Source of the DNA: Thermoleophilia bacterium
Lineage (GTDB): Bacteria > Actinomycetota > Thermoleophilia > Gaiellales > Gaiellaceae
Assembly (NCBI GenBank): GCA_014534295.1
Contig: JACVRU010000052.1
Coordinates: 1 to 10,930 of the forward strand
DNA length: 10,930 nt
Direction: 5' to 3'
The position numbers and the translations under genes are program-made. Below, one piece after another: positions 1 through 7,116 of the stretch. The notes beneath the pieces are model-generated. The model worked only from the letters and a program-made list of their open reading frames with translations, had not been told where the DNA came from and did not search any database. Within the stretch, counting starts at the first letter, position 1, and the number at the start of each line of letters is the position of its first letter.

Positions 1-73
1 GCTCGGCGCCGTCGAGCTGCCGCAGGAGGCGTTCCTCGCCGTCCTCAACATCGGCGACGGGGGCAGGAAGTGA
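1..73 (+). CDS. lepA: LepA (elongation factor 4), C-terminal end only
   Basis: Partial gene entering from the left edge; only the last 23 codons are present (reading frame starts at base 2, TGA at 71-73). The visible tail contains VELPQEAFLAVL, which closely matches the extreme C-terminus of LepA/EF4 as I know it from E. coli (VELPQEAFLAIL). LepA is a ribosome-associated translational GTPase; its GTPase domain lies outside the window. The stop overlaps the hemW start, and lepA next to hemW is a common bacterial pairing, which supports the call despite the short fragment. Confidence 0.85.
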   Translation, partial: LGAVELPQEAFLAVLNIGDGGRK

Positions 74-1185
74 GCGGCGTGCGCCACCTCTACGTCCACT
101 TGCCCTTCTGCGCGCACCGCTGCGGCTACTGCGACTTCGTCACGCTCGTCGGGGGCGACCGGGAGCAACACGCGCGCTACGTCGACGCGCTCCTCGCCGA
201 GCTCGAGCTCGAGCGCGGGCTGCTCGCGGGGAAGCTCGAGACGGTCTTCCTGGGCGGCGGTACGCCGACCTTCACCGCGCCGGGCGAGCTCGAACGCCTG
301 CTCGCCGCCCTGCCGCCCGCGGCCGAGGTGACGGTGGAGGCGAACCCCGAGACGGTCACGGCCGAGATGGCACGGCTTCTGTCACGAAACGGTGTCAATC
401 GAGTGTCGATCGGCGCGCAGAGCTTCCACATGCCCCTCCTGGAGGTGCTCGAGCGCCGCGCGCGCCCCGACGACGTCCGTCGCGCCTTCCACCATCTCAG
501 GGATGCCGGTCTCGACAACCTCTCGCTCGACCTTCTCTACGGGATCCCCGGCCAGAGCCCCGCCGACCTCGAGCGCGACCTGGAGGACGCCCTCGCCCTC
601 GGCCCGGAGCACCTGTCCTGCTACGAGCTCGAGGCCAAGCCCGGGACGCGCTTCGCACATACCCACGGGGATGAGCTCGCCCGACAGAGCGAGGCGATGG
701 AGGGCTACTTCGAGCGCGTCGTCGCGGTCCTGACCGCGGCCGGATACCGCTGGTACGAGACGGCGAACTTCTGCCGCCGCCCGGAGGTCGCCGGAGGGCG
801 CGACCTGCGCGCCCGCCACAACCTCGGCTACTGGCTCGGCCGGGACTACCTCGGCCTCGGGATCGGGGCGGTGTCGACCGTCGCCGGCCGGCGCTGGCGG
901 AACACGCCCAAGCTCGCCGCGTACCTCGGCGCAGCCGGGCGCGGCGAAGCGCCCGCACGGGCGCTCGAGCCGCTCGACGAGGACGTGCAGGGCCGCGAGC
1001 GACTCCTGCTCGGGCTGCGGCTCGACGAGCCCCTGCCGCTCGCCGGGGTCGAGTCGGCGCTCGATCCCTCCGCGCTCGCGCGGCTGGAGCGGCTGGGCCT
1101 GGCCGAGCGGCTTGAAACGGGGCTGACGCTGACCGAGCGGGGCCGGTTCCTCGGCGGGGCGGTCACGGCCGAGCTGCTCGCGTAA
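70..1185 (+). CDS. hemW: HemW, radical SAM heme chaperone (HemN-like)
   Basis: A 371-residue radical SAM protein. The cluster motif CxxxCxxC is at C14, C18 and C21 and is followed by D22-F23 rather than the extra cysteine of true HemN. That is the usual sign of HemW, a heme-binding chaperone, and not of the oxygen-independent coproporphyrinogen III oxidase. GGGTPTF lies at 62-68, followed by family motifs SIGAQSF, SLDLLYGIPGQ and, near residue 260, RHNLGYWLGRDYLGLG, matching the HNxxYW...DYLGLG block of the family. Length is typical. The GTG start at 70 overlaps the lepA stop (GTGA). A second in-frame GTG at 79 has AGGA 10 bases upstream (65-68) and is a credible alternative costing three residues. 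It is often misannotated as hemN. Confidence 0.93.
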   Translation: MSGVRHLYVHLPFCAHRCGYCDFVTLVGGDREQHARYVDALLAELELERGLLAGKLETVFLGGGTPTFTAPGELERLLAALPPAAEVTVEANPETVTAEMARLLSRNGVNRVSIGAQSFHMPLLEVLERRARPDDVRRAFHHLRDAGLDNLSLDLLYGIPGQSPADLERDLEDALALGPEHLSCYELEAKPGTRFAHTHGDELARQSEAMEGYFERVVAVLTAAGYRWYETANFCRRPEVAGGRDLRARHNLGYWLGRDYLGLGIGAVSTVAGRRWRNTPKLAAYLGAAGRGEAPARALEPLDEDVQGRERLLLGLRLDEPLPLAGVESALDPSALARLERLGLAERLETGLTLTERGRFLGGAVTAELLA

Positions 1186-1201
1186 GGGTCGGGCCGCGGT
1201 C

Positions 1202-1207
1202 TACAAT
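1202..1207 (+). promoter_or_regulatory. Possible -10 box for hrcA
   Basis: TACAAT in the 50-base gap between hemW and hrcA fits the TAnnnT pattern of housekeeping sigma factors. Transcription would begin near 1214, giving a leader of about 22 bases. That leader holds AAGGA at 1215-1219, a rather distant ribosome site (16 bases before the ATG). No convincing TTGACA-like -35 sits 16-18 bases upstream, so this is tentative. No CIRCE operator (TTAGCACTC and its inverted copy) is visible in the gap. Confidence 0.4.
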
Positions 1208-1235
1208 CGGGCGGAAGGAAAAACTCCTGCAAACG

Positions 1236-2267
1236 ATGCAGATCGAGCTCACACAGCGACAGCGCGACCTCCTGCGGGAGGTCGTCGAAGCCTACGTGCG
1301 CAGGCGGCAGCCGGTCGGCTCCAAGCGGCTGGTCGAGAACTCCGGCCTGGCGCTGTCCCCCTCGACCGTCCGGGCGGAGCTCGCCACGCTCGAGTCGCTC
1401 GGCTACCTGACGCACCCGCACACGTCGGCCGGGCGCGTGCCGACCGAGCGCGGCTACCGGCTCTACGCGGAGGGCGAGCTCGACCGCCTCGACTCCCGGC
1501 CGGACTCGTTCCCGCTCGAGCTCGCCGCGGCTGCGAGCGAGGTCGAGGACGCCCTACGGGCGACGACCGAGACGCTGAGCGCGGCAACGCGGCTGCTGGC
1601 GCTCGTCTCGGCGCCTCCGCTCGAGACCGCGACCGTCCGGCACGTGGAGGTGCTCCTGCTGCAGCCCCCGGTCGTGATGGTGGTCGTGATCACGTCCGCG
1701 GGTGGCGTCAACAAGGGGACGTTCGCGTTCGACGAGCCGGTCGACCCCGGGCTGGTCGACTGGGCGCGCGCCTACCTGGCGGAGCAGGTCTCCGGTCTGC
1801 AGCTCGGCATGAGCGCCCTGCGCCAGCGTCTGGAGGACCCCGGGCTCGCGCCGCGCGAGCGCGAGTTCCTCAAGGTGCTCGGGCCGGCGTTCACGGAGGT
1901 CGATCGCCGCGACGAGCAGCGGCTCTTCGTGGGGGGTGCCGCGAGCCTCCTCGGCGAGGCCCGCGAGGACGAGCTCGAAGCGTGCCACCGGCTGCTCGAG
2001 GCGCTGGAGGAGCGGGCGACGATGCTCGGCCTGCTCGGGGCGCCGCTCGAGCCCCGGCGCGCTTTCGTCCGCGTCGGACGGGATCTGGAGCCCGCGCTCC
2101 GCGACGTGGCGCTCGTCGGCTCCACGTACGGGCTCCTCCACCGGACGCTCGGAGCCGTCAGCCTGCTCGGCCCGGTGCGGATGGACTACACGACTGCGAT
2201 CCGGTCGGTCCGCTCCGCCGCCCACGAGCTGTCGCGCTTCGTCGAAGACGTCTACGCCGAGAACTAG
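1236..2267 (+). CDS. hrcA: Heat-inducible transcription repressor HrcA
   Basis: A 343-residue HrcA of normal length. The N-terminal winged-helix region is highly characteristic: LTQRQRDLL near residue 5, PVGSKRL near 26-32, LSPSTVRAELATLESLGYL, then HTSAGRVPTERGYR. The C-terminus carries GPVRMDYTTAIRSV, the conserved closing block. HrcA represses chaperone genes by binding CIRCE operators and needs GroEL to fold, so it senses free chaperonin. The ATG at 1236 gives the standard HrcA N-terminus. The gene is followed by dnaJ after 16 bases and ends in tandem stops (TAG then TGA). No CIRCE is seen upstream, so self-regulation by the classical operator is not supported here; its targets probably lie elsewhere, for example groES/groEL. 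Confidence 0.96.
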   Translation: MQIELTQRQRDLLREVVEAYVRRRQPVGSKRLVENSGLALSPSTVRAELATLESLGYLTHPHTSAGRVPTERGYRLYAEGELDRLDSRPDSFPLELAAAASEVEDALRATTETLSAATRLLALVSAPPLETATVRHVEVLLLQPPVVMVVVITSAGGVNKGTFAFDEPVDPGLVDWARAYLAEQVSGLQLGMSALRQRLEDPGLAPREREFLKVLGPAFTEVDRRDEQRLFVGGAASLLGEAREDELEACHRLLEALEERATMLGLLGAPLEPRRAFVRVGRDLEPALRDVALVGSTYGLLHRTLGAVSLLGPVRMDYTTAIRSVRSAAHELSRFVEDVYAEN

Positions 2268-2283
2268 TGAAACGAGTGAGCTA

Positions 2284-3399
2284 GTGGCGACGACCGAACG
2301 CGACTACTACGAGCTCCTCGGCATCGCGCGCACGGCCACGGAGCAGGAGGTGAAGCGCGCGTTCCGCAGGCTTGCGCGCGAGCTCCATCCCGACGTGAGC
2401 GAGCTGCCCGACGCGGAGGAGCGCTTCCGCCAGGTGGCCGAGGCGTACGAGGTGCTCTCGAACCCGGAGCGCCGAGAGCTCTACGACCGGCTCGGCCATG
2501 CCGGGCTGAGGAGCGGCGGCTTTCAGCCGGGCCACTTCGACTTCGGCAGCCTGTCGGACCTCTTCGCCGCGTTCTTCGGGGACGACCTGTTCGCCGGTGC
2601 GAGGGCCCGGAGCGGCCGCGGCGCCGACGTGGCCGCGGAGGTGGCGATCGAGCTCGAGGAGGCCGCGCGCGGAGCGACGGTGCGCGTCCCGTTCGAGGTG
2701 GCCGCCCCATGCGACCGCTGCGACGGCGCGGGGGCCGAGCCGGGTGCCACGGTCTCGACCTGCGACCTCTGCAACGGCGTCGGCCACGTGCAGCACGTCT
2801 CGCGCAGCGTCTTCGGCGAGTTCGTCCGCAGTCAGCGCTGCCCGCGCTGCGACGGCGCCGGGCGGCTGGTCAGCGAGCGCTGCGCGCAGTGCCGGGGAAG
2901 CGGGCGCGTCGTCCAGGACCGGTCGCTCGACGTCGAGGTGCCGCCGGGGATCCACGACGGCCAGCGGATCCGGATCACGGGGGAGGGCCACGCCGGCGTG
3001 CTCGGCGGCCGGGCCGGGGACTTCTACGTCCGCGTCCGCGTCCGCCAGAACCCGCGCTTCGTCCGCGACGGCAACGACCTGCTGGCGACCGTCGACCTGA
3101 CCATGACGCAGGCGGCGCTCGGCGCGACCCTGACGCTGCCGACGATCGACGGCGAGGAGGAGGTCGAGTTCCCGCCGGGGACGCAGCCGGGCGCGATCGT
3201 GGTCCTCCGCGGCAAGGGAATGCCCGTCCTCCAGGGGCGCGGCCGGGGCGACCACCGGCTGCTCGTCAACGTGCTCCTCCCGGAGACGCTGGACGAGGAG
3301 CAGCGGGAGCTGCTCGAAGAGTTCCAGCGGCTCGAGCGGGAGCGCACGTACGGCCGCGACCAGGGCCTGTTCGAGAAGCTCAAGAGCGCGTTCCGCTGA
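2284..3399 (+). CDS. dnaJ: Chaperone protein DnaJ
   Basis: A complete Hsp40 of 371 residues, the usual length, that stimulates DnaK ATPase and presents unfolded substrates. The J domain starts at once (DYYELLGI at 7-14) with the essential HPD at 35-37. A glycine/phenylalanine segment containing GGFQPGHFDFGSLSDLF follows and is rather short. Four CxxCxGxG zinc motifs come next, with cysteines at 143/146, 160/163, 186/189 and 200/203, then the C-terminal substrate-binding domains. The GTG at 2284 is chosen because it places the J domain at the N-terminus; the frame stays open upstream into hrcA but that part is not DnaJ-like. The ribosome site is weak (GAGTGAG at 2274-2280). As in many actinobacteria this dnaJ follows hrcA and lacks neighbouring dnaK and grpE. 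Confidence 0.96.
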   Translation: MATTERDYYELLGIARTATEQEVKRAFRRLARELHPDVSELPDAEERFRQVAEAYEVLSNPERRELYDRLGHAGLRSGGFQPGHFDFGSLSDLFAAFFGDDLFAGARARSGRGADVAAEVAIELEEAARGATVRVPFEVAAPCDRCDGAGAEPGATVSTCDLCNGVGHVQHVSRSVFGEFVRSQRCPRCDGAGRLVSERCAQCRGSGRVVQDRSLDVEVPPGIHDGQRIRITGEGHAGVLGGRAGDFYVRVRVRQNPRFVRDGNDLLATVDLTMTQAALGATLTLPTIDGEEEVEFPPGTQPGAIVVLRGKGMPVLQGRGRGDHRLLVNVLLPETLDEEQRELLEEFQRLERERTYGRDQGLFEKLKSAFR

Positions 3400-3410
3400 A
3401 GCGCGTCTCG

Positions 3411-4142
3411 GTGAGCGTCGCGCCGGCCCGGGCCGAGGAGGCCAGGGCGGCGATGGTCGAGCTCTTCCCCGAGGGCTTCGAGGAGGTCGAGCGCCCGGAC
3501 GGGCTCGAGCTGGCGGCGTACACGGACGCCCAGGGCGAGCAGCGCCTCCGCGCCGCCTTCGGCGCGGTCGACGCCACCGAAGCGCCCGAGAACTGGGCGG
3601 AGCGCTGGCGCGGCTTCCATCGCGGCGCGCGGGTGGGATCGCTCTGGGTCGGCCCGCCCTGGGAGCTGCCGCCCGCCGACGCCACGCCGGTGGTCGTCGA
3701 CCCGGGCCGCGCCTTCGGTACGGGGGGCCATCCGACCACCCGGCTCTGCCTCGAGCTGCTCCAGCTGGCGCCGCGCGGGAGCCTCGTCGACGTCGGCTGC
3801 GGGTCCGGCGTCCTTGCGGTCGCGGGCGCGCTGGTCGGCTTCGAGCCGGTCACCGCGCTCGACAGCGACCCCGCTGCAGTCGAGGCGACGGGGGAGAACG
3901 CGCGGCGCAACCGGGTGCGGATCGAAGCCCGGCTCGCGGACGCGCTCGAGGGCCCGCTGCCCGAGACGGACGTCGCCGTCGCCAACATCACCGGCGAGGC
4001 GCTCCCGCTCATCCCCTTCCGCTCGGCCCTCGTGATCGCCTCCGGGTACCTCACGGCGGCCGAGATCGCCCTCCACGGCTACGTGCGCGGGGAGCGGCGG
4101 ACGCTCGAGGCGTGGGCCGCCGACCTCTTCCGAAGGCACTAG
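3411..4142 (+). CDS. prmA: PrmA-family methyltransferase (ribosomal protein L11 type)
   Basis: A SAM-dependent methyltransferase of about 243 residues from this start. The nucleotide-binding motif VDVGCGSGVLAVAGAL is followed by the acidic strand ALDSDPAAVEAT and then VAVANITGEALPLIP, which corresponds to the VANI block typical of PrmA. PrmA trimethylates ribosomal protein L11. The N-terminal part (PARAEEARAAMVELFPEGF) fits the small domain that recognises L11, but the protein is shorter than E. coli PrmA (about 293 residues), so the exact substrate is inferred. The start is uncertain: GTG at 3411 is the first standard start after the dnaJ stop, whereas CTG at 3396 overlaps that stop as CTGA and would add KRVSV, completing the first beta strand. 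Location just after dnaJ is the usual one for prmA. Confidence 0.82.
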   Translation: MSVAPARAEEARAAMVELFPEGFEEVERPDGLELAAYTDAQGEQRLRAAFGAVDATEAPENWAERWRGFHRGARVGSLWVGPPWELPPADATPVVVDPGRAFGTGGHPTTRLCLELLQLAPRGSLVDVGCGSGVLAVAGALVGFEPVTALDSDPAAVEATGENARRNRVRIEARLADALEGPLPETDVAVANITGEALPLIPFRSALVIASGYLTAAEIALHGYVRGERRTLEAWAADLFRRH

Positions 4143-4154
4143 CATCCCCTGGCG

Positions 4155-5342
4155 ATGGCGACCTTCTCCGTGCGCTTCCTTGGCTGCAAGGTCTCCTACA
4201 CCGACGCGCAGGCCGTCCGCGAGGCGCTGCTCCGGGACGGCCACGCGGAGGCCGGAGGCCCCGCCGAAATCGCCGTCGTCAACACGTGCTGCGTCACGCA
4301 CGAGGCCCTCCGCAAGTCCCGCCGGGCCGCCGGCCGCGCCGCCCGGACCCACCGGACGGTCTACGTCACGGGCTGCGGGGCGGGCCTGGCGGGAGCCTTC
4401 GCCGGGCTCCCGGCCAACGTGGTCGTGGTCGCGCGGCCGAGCGAGGAGACGCCGGCGGCGGTCGCCGGCGCCATCGGCGCGATCGGCTGCGTGCAGGCCG
4501 ACGCGAGGCTCGAGCGCACGCGCGCGTTCGTGAAGATCCAGGACGGGTGCTCGTTCTCGTGCGCCTTCTGCGTCGTGCCGCTCGTCCGCGGCGCCTCGAG
4601 GAGCCGGAGCGTCGAGGCGATCCTCGGGGAGATCCGGCGCCGCGCCGCGCAGGGCCATCGCGAGATCGTGCTCACCGGCATCAACCTCGGCCTCTTCCGG
4701 GACCGGGAGGCGGGCGTGCGGCTGCCGGACCTCGTCCGCGCCGCCGGGGCCGTGCCCGGCGTGGCCCGGCTGCGGCTGTCGTCGATCGAGGTCAACCACC
4801 TGACGCCGGAACTCGTGGCGGCCCTCCGCGAGACGCCGACGGTCGCGCGCCACCTGCACGTGCCGCTCCAGTCGGGGGACGACGAGATCCTCCGGGCGAT
4901 GGGTCGCCGGTACACAGCGGACAGCTACCTGCGCAAGGTCGAGCCGCTCGGGGGCTTCCAGCTGACGACCGACGTCATCGTGGGCTTCCCAGGCGAGGAC
5001 GAGCCCGCCTTCGCGCGCACGCTCGCGGTCGTCGACCGCGCAGGGATCACGAAGGCGCACGTCTTCCCGTACTCGCCCCGGCCGGGCACGGCCACGGCGC
5101 TCGCGGACACGGTCCCGCCCGAGGTCAAGCGGGAGCGGAGCGCCCGCCTTCGGGCGAGATCGGACGAGGCCCAGCGCGCCCGCTGGCACTCGAAGCTCGG
5201 CGACGAGGACGACGTCCTCGTCGACCGGCCCGGCCGCGGCTACGGCGGCGACTACTCGCCGTGGCTCGTCGACGCCCCTGTCGGCGAGCTTGTGCGCGTC
5301 CGCGCACGGGGCGTCGTGGAGGAGGGGATCCTCGCCGCGTGA
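4155..5342 (+). CDS. mtaB: MtaB, tRNA t6A37 methylthiotransferase
   Basis: A 395-residue radical SAM methylthiotransferase of the MiaB/RimO/MtaB group. The N-terminal domain ligates its auxiliary cluster through C11 (LGCKV), C45 (NTCCVT) and C74 (VTGCG). The radical SAM cluster is C132-C136-C139 in DGCSFSCAFC, followed by motifs TGINLG, RLSSIEV, HLHVPLQSGDD and DVIVGFPGED. The LGCKV start and this combination fit MtaB, which converts t6A to ms2t6A at position 37 of ANN-decoding tRNAs, better than MiaB or RimO. The C-terminal TRAM-like tail after residue 350 is short and the whole protein is slightly below the usual 420-450 residues. It starts 12 bases after the prmA-like gene without a close ribosome site and overlaps the HIT gene at its stop. 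Confidence 0.92.
   Translation: MATFSVRFLGCKVSYTDAQAVREALLRDGHAEAGGPAEIAVVNTCCVTHEALRKSRRAAGRAARTHRTVYVTGCGAGLAGAFAGLPANVVVVARPSEETPAAVAGAIGAIGCVQADARLERTRAFVKIQDGCSFSCAFCVVPLVRGASRSRSVEAILGEIRRRAAQGHREIVLTGINLGLFRDREAGVRLPDLVRAAGAVPGVARLRLSSIEVNHLTPELVAALRETPTVARHLHVPLQSGDDEILRAMGRRYTADSYLRKVEPLGGFQLTTDVIVGFPGEDEPAFARTLAVVDRAGITKAHVFPYSPRPGTATALADTVPPEVKRERSARLRARSDEAQRARWHSKLGDEDDVLVDRPGRGYGGDYSPWLVDAPVGELVRVRARGVVEEGILAA
5318..5327 (+). promoter_or_regulatory. Strong ribosome-binding site for the HIT gene
   Basis: GGAGGAGGGG inside the end of mtaB, 11 bases before the GTG at 5339. It is one of the few clear Shine-Dalgarno sequences in the window and supports that GTG as the start of the small HIT protein, instead of a longer open frame that merely shadows mtaB. 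Confidence 0.6.
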
Positions 5343-5668
5343 CGGACGCCTGCCTCTTCTGCCAGCTGTACCGCGAGGGCGACCACGTGAACGCGACGGA
5401 CGGCTTCGTCGCGATCCGGGACATCGACCCGCGCGCGCCCGTGCATCTGCTCGTCATCCCGGAGCGCCACGTCGAGACGTTCAAGGACGTGTCCGCCTTC
5501 GCCGAGCACGAGACGAAGGCGATGCTCGACTTCATCGCCGAGACGGCCGCGCACGAGGGACTCGACAGCTACCGGGTGGCGGTCAACTGCGGGCCCGACG
5601 CCGGCCAGACGGTGTACCACCTACACTGGCACGTGCTCGGCGGCCGGCGGCTGGGGCCCGAGGGCTGA
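5339..5668 (+). CDS. HIT-family (HINT-like) nucleotide hydrolase
   Basis: A 109-residue histidine triad protein. The triad is H94-L-H96-W-H98-V, preceded by NCGPDAGQTVYHLH, the standard HINT context; H98 would be the nucleophile that takes up AMP. C5 and C8 (CLFC) form the N-terminal pair that often binds zinc in this family, and HLLVIPERH at 36-44 is the conserved central strand. HINT proteins hydrolyse AMP-linked substrates such as adenosine phosphoramidates and aminoacyl-adenylates; the true substrate here cannot be read from sequence. The GTG start overlaps the mtaB stop (GTGA), implying translational coupling. The frame remains open far upstream but that stretch is only the shadow of mtaB. 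Confidence 0.93.
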   Translation: MTDACLFCQLYREGDHVNATDGFVAIRDIDPRAPVHLLVIPERHVETFKDVSAFAEHETKAMLDFIAETAAHEGLDSYRVAVNCGPDAGQTVYHLHWHVLGGRRLGPEG

Positions 5669-5670
5669 AG

Positions 5671-6114
5671 ATGGCGCTGATCGAGGAGATCGAGGCCGAG
5701 CTGACCGACGCGATGCGGTCGGGCGAGACGGAGCGGCGCGACACGCTGCGCCTGATCCTCAACTCCCTCCGCGCCGCTGAGAAGGAGCTGCAGCGGCCGC
5801 TCAAGGAGGACGAGGAGCTGCAGGTGCTGCAGCGCGAGCGCAAGCGTCGCGTCGAGGCGGCGGAGGCCTTCCGGGCCGGGAACCGGGGCGAGCAGGCCGC
5901 CAGGGAGGAGCGCGAGCTCGAGGTGCTCGAGGAGTTCATGCCCGAGCCGCTGTCGGACGAGGACCTCGAGGAGATCGTCGACGACGTGATCGCCGAGGTC
6001 GGCGCTACCGGGATGGGGGACTTCGGCCGGGTGATGGCCGACGTGATGCCGCAGGTGGCCGGACGAGCGGACGGGGCGGCCGTGAGCCAGCTCGTCCGCG
6101 AGAAGCTGGCCTGA
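5671..6114 (+). CDS. yqeY: GatB/YqeY domain protein
   Basis: A 147-residue protein matching YqeY in length and in its landmarks: RRDTLRLILNSLRAAEKE near 24-41, QRERKRRVEAAEAFRAGNR near 54-72, LEEFMPEPLSDEDLEEIV, and GATGMGDFGRVMADVMPQVAGRADG toward the end. The fold corresponds to the tail domain that the amidotransferase subunit GatB uses to hold tRNA, so a role in tRNA binding or amidation is suspected, but the stand-alone protein has no established reaction. ATG at 5671 lies two bases after the HIT stop, with GAGGG at 5660-5664 six bases upstream as a good ribosome site. It appears to end the first transcription unit, because a promoter-like box for phoH follows. Confidence 0.93.
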   Translation: MALIEEIEAELTDAMRSGETERRDTLRLILNSLRAAEKELQRPLKEDEELQVLQRERKRRVEAAEAFRAGNRGEQAAREERELEVLEEFMPEPLSDEDLEEIVDDVIAEVGATGMGDFGRVMADVMPQVAGRADGAAVSQLVREKLA

Positions 6115-6118
6115 TTCA

Positions 6119-6147
6119 CCGACAAAGCGGCCCGGCCGTCCTACACT
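6119..6147 (+). promoter_or_regulatory. Probable promoter of phoH, predicted leaderless
   Basis: In the 39-base gap after yqeY, CCGACA (6119-6124, four of six matches to TTGACA) and TACACT (6142-6147, TAnnnT type) are separated by exactly 17 bases. The GTG start of phoH begins only seven bases after the last T, where transcription itself would be expected to start. No Shine-Dalgarno sequence exists in the gap. Both facts point to a leaderless mRNA, which is common in actinobacteria. deoC shows the same arrangement. Confidence 0.6.
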
Positions 6148-6153
6148 GACTCG

Positions 6154-7116
6154 GTGAGCCACCAGGTCCTGGACATCTCCAATGACGTCGCCGCCGAGCT
6201 CGCGGCGATCTCCGACGGCGTGCTCGACGAACTGCGCGGCCGGCTGGGCTGCACCATCCGGCTGCGCGGCAACCGGCTCACGCTCGAGGGGGACGACCGC
6301 GAGGTCTCGCAGGCGCGCGCGGTCGTGGACGAGCTGGTGGAGCTCGTCGAGGGCGGCCACGAGATCGGACCCTCCACGGTCGAGGCCGTCCTGGGCGCGC
6401 TCGACGAGGCGGAGGACATCCGCGAGGTCTTCGAGGACGTCGTCTGGCGGCACCGGGGGAAGAAGATCGCGCCGAAGACGGTGACCCAGAAGCAGTACGT
6501 CGACGCGATCCGCGCCGGCACGGTCACCTTCGGAATCGGGCCGGCCGGCACCGGCAAGACGTACCTCGCCATCGCCCTCGCCGTGAAGGCGCTGTCTGAG
6601 CGCGAGGTCGGGCGGATCATCCTCACGCGTCCCGCAGTCGAGGCGGGCGAGCGGCTCGGGTATCTCCCGGGCGACGTGCTCGCCAAGGTCGACCCGTACA
6701 TGCGCCCGCTGTTCGACGCGCTCTACGACACGATGGACCCGGACAAGCTGAACGCGTTCATCGAGCGCGGGACGATCGAGGTGGCGCCGCTCGCCTTCAT
6801 GCGGGGGCGGACGCTGAACGACTCGTTCATCATCCTCGACGAGGCCCAGAACACGAGCCCCGAGCAGATGCAGATGTTCCTCACGCGGCTCGGCTTCGGC
6901 TCCAAGGTCGTCGTCACGGGCGACGTGACCCAGATCGACCTTCCGCGCGAGCAGGCCTCGGGCCTGATCCAGGTGCAGGAGATCCTCGGCGGCATCGACG
7001 GGATCGCGTTCGTTCAGTTCACGCACAGGGACGTCGTCCGGCACAAGCTCGTGCAGCGGATCGTCGAGGCGTACAAGCGCCACGCCGACCAGACGGGAAC
7101 GCAGCGGCGTCGGTGA
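6154..7116 (+). CDS. phoH: PhoH-family ATPase (YbeZ/PhoH)
   Basis: A 320-residue cytoplasmic P-loop ATPase. Walker A is GPAGTGKT at 129-136; Walker B is FIILDEAQN at 225-233; between them come LTRPAVEAGERLGYLPGD and DPYMRPLFDAL, hallmark PhoH blocks, and VVTGDVTQIDLP follows. The first 60 or so residues (NDVAAELAAISDGVLDELRGRLGCTIRLRGNRL region) look like the KH/R3H-type RNA-binding extension of the YbeZ branch. PhoH/YbeZ is linked to ribosomal RNA handling together with YbeY, encoded immediately downstream with a 4-base overlap (GTGA). The GTG start is supported by the promoter-like box directly upstream. Length and motifs are complete. Confidence 0.95.
   Translation: MSHQVLDISNDVAAELAAISDGVLDELRGRLGCTIRLRGNRLTLEGDDREVSQARAVVDELVELVEGGHEIGPSTVEAVLGALDEAEDIREVFEDVVWRHRGKKIAPKTVTQKQYVDAIRAGTVTFGIGPAGTGKTYLAIALAVKALSEREVGRIILTRPAVEAGERLGYLPGDVLAKVDPYMRPLFDALYDTMDPDKLNAFIERGTIEVAPLAFMRGRTLNDSFIILDEAQNTSPEQMQMFLTRLGFGSKVVVTGDVTQIDLPREQASGLIQVQEILGGIDGIAFVQFTHRDVVRHKLVQRIVEAYKRHADQTGTQRRR

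Noticed and set aside
200..225. Repeated GAGCTC/CTCGAG units
   Set aside because: These simply encode alternating Glu-Leu in hemW with preferred GC-rich codons; similar strings recur throughout the window.
1936..2283. N-terminal extension of DnaJ inside hrcA
   Set aside because: The J domain must be N-terminal and starts at 2284; upstream codons overlap hrcA in another frame and show no DnaJ similarity.
3024..5189. Very long open frame on the minus strand (over 700 codons)
   Set aside because: It lies antisense to dnaJ, the prmA-like gene and mtaB, all with clear family motifs. Its translation is low-complexity Arg/Ala/Gly/Pro-rich, as expected for a GC-rich shadow frame.
4112..5338. Upstream extension of the HIT gene frame across mtaB
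   Set aside because: The translation is an Arg/Gly/Pro-rich shadow of mtaB; the HIT fold starts right at GTG 5339, which has a strong ribosome site.
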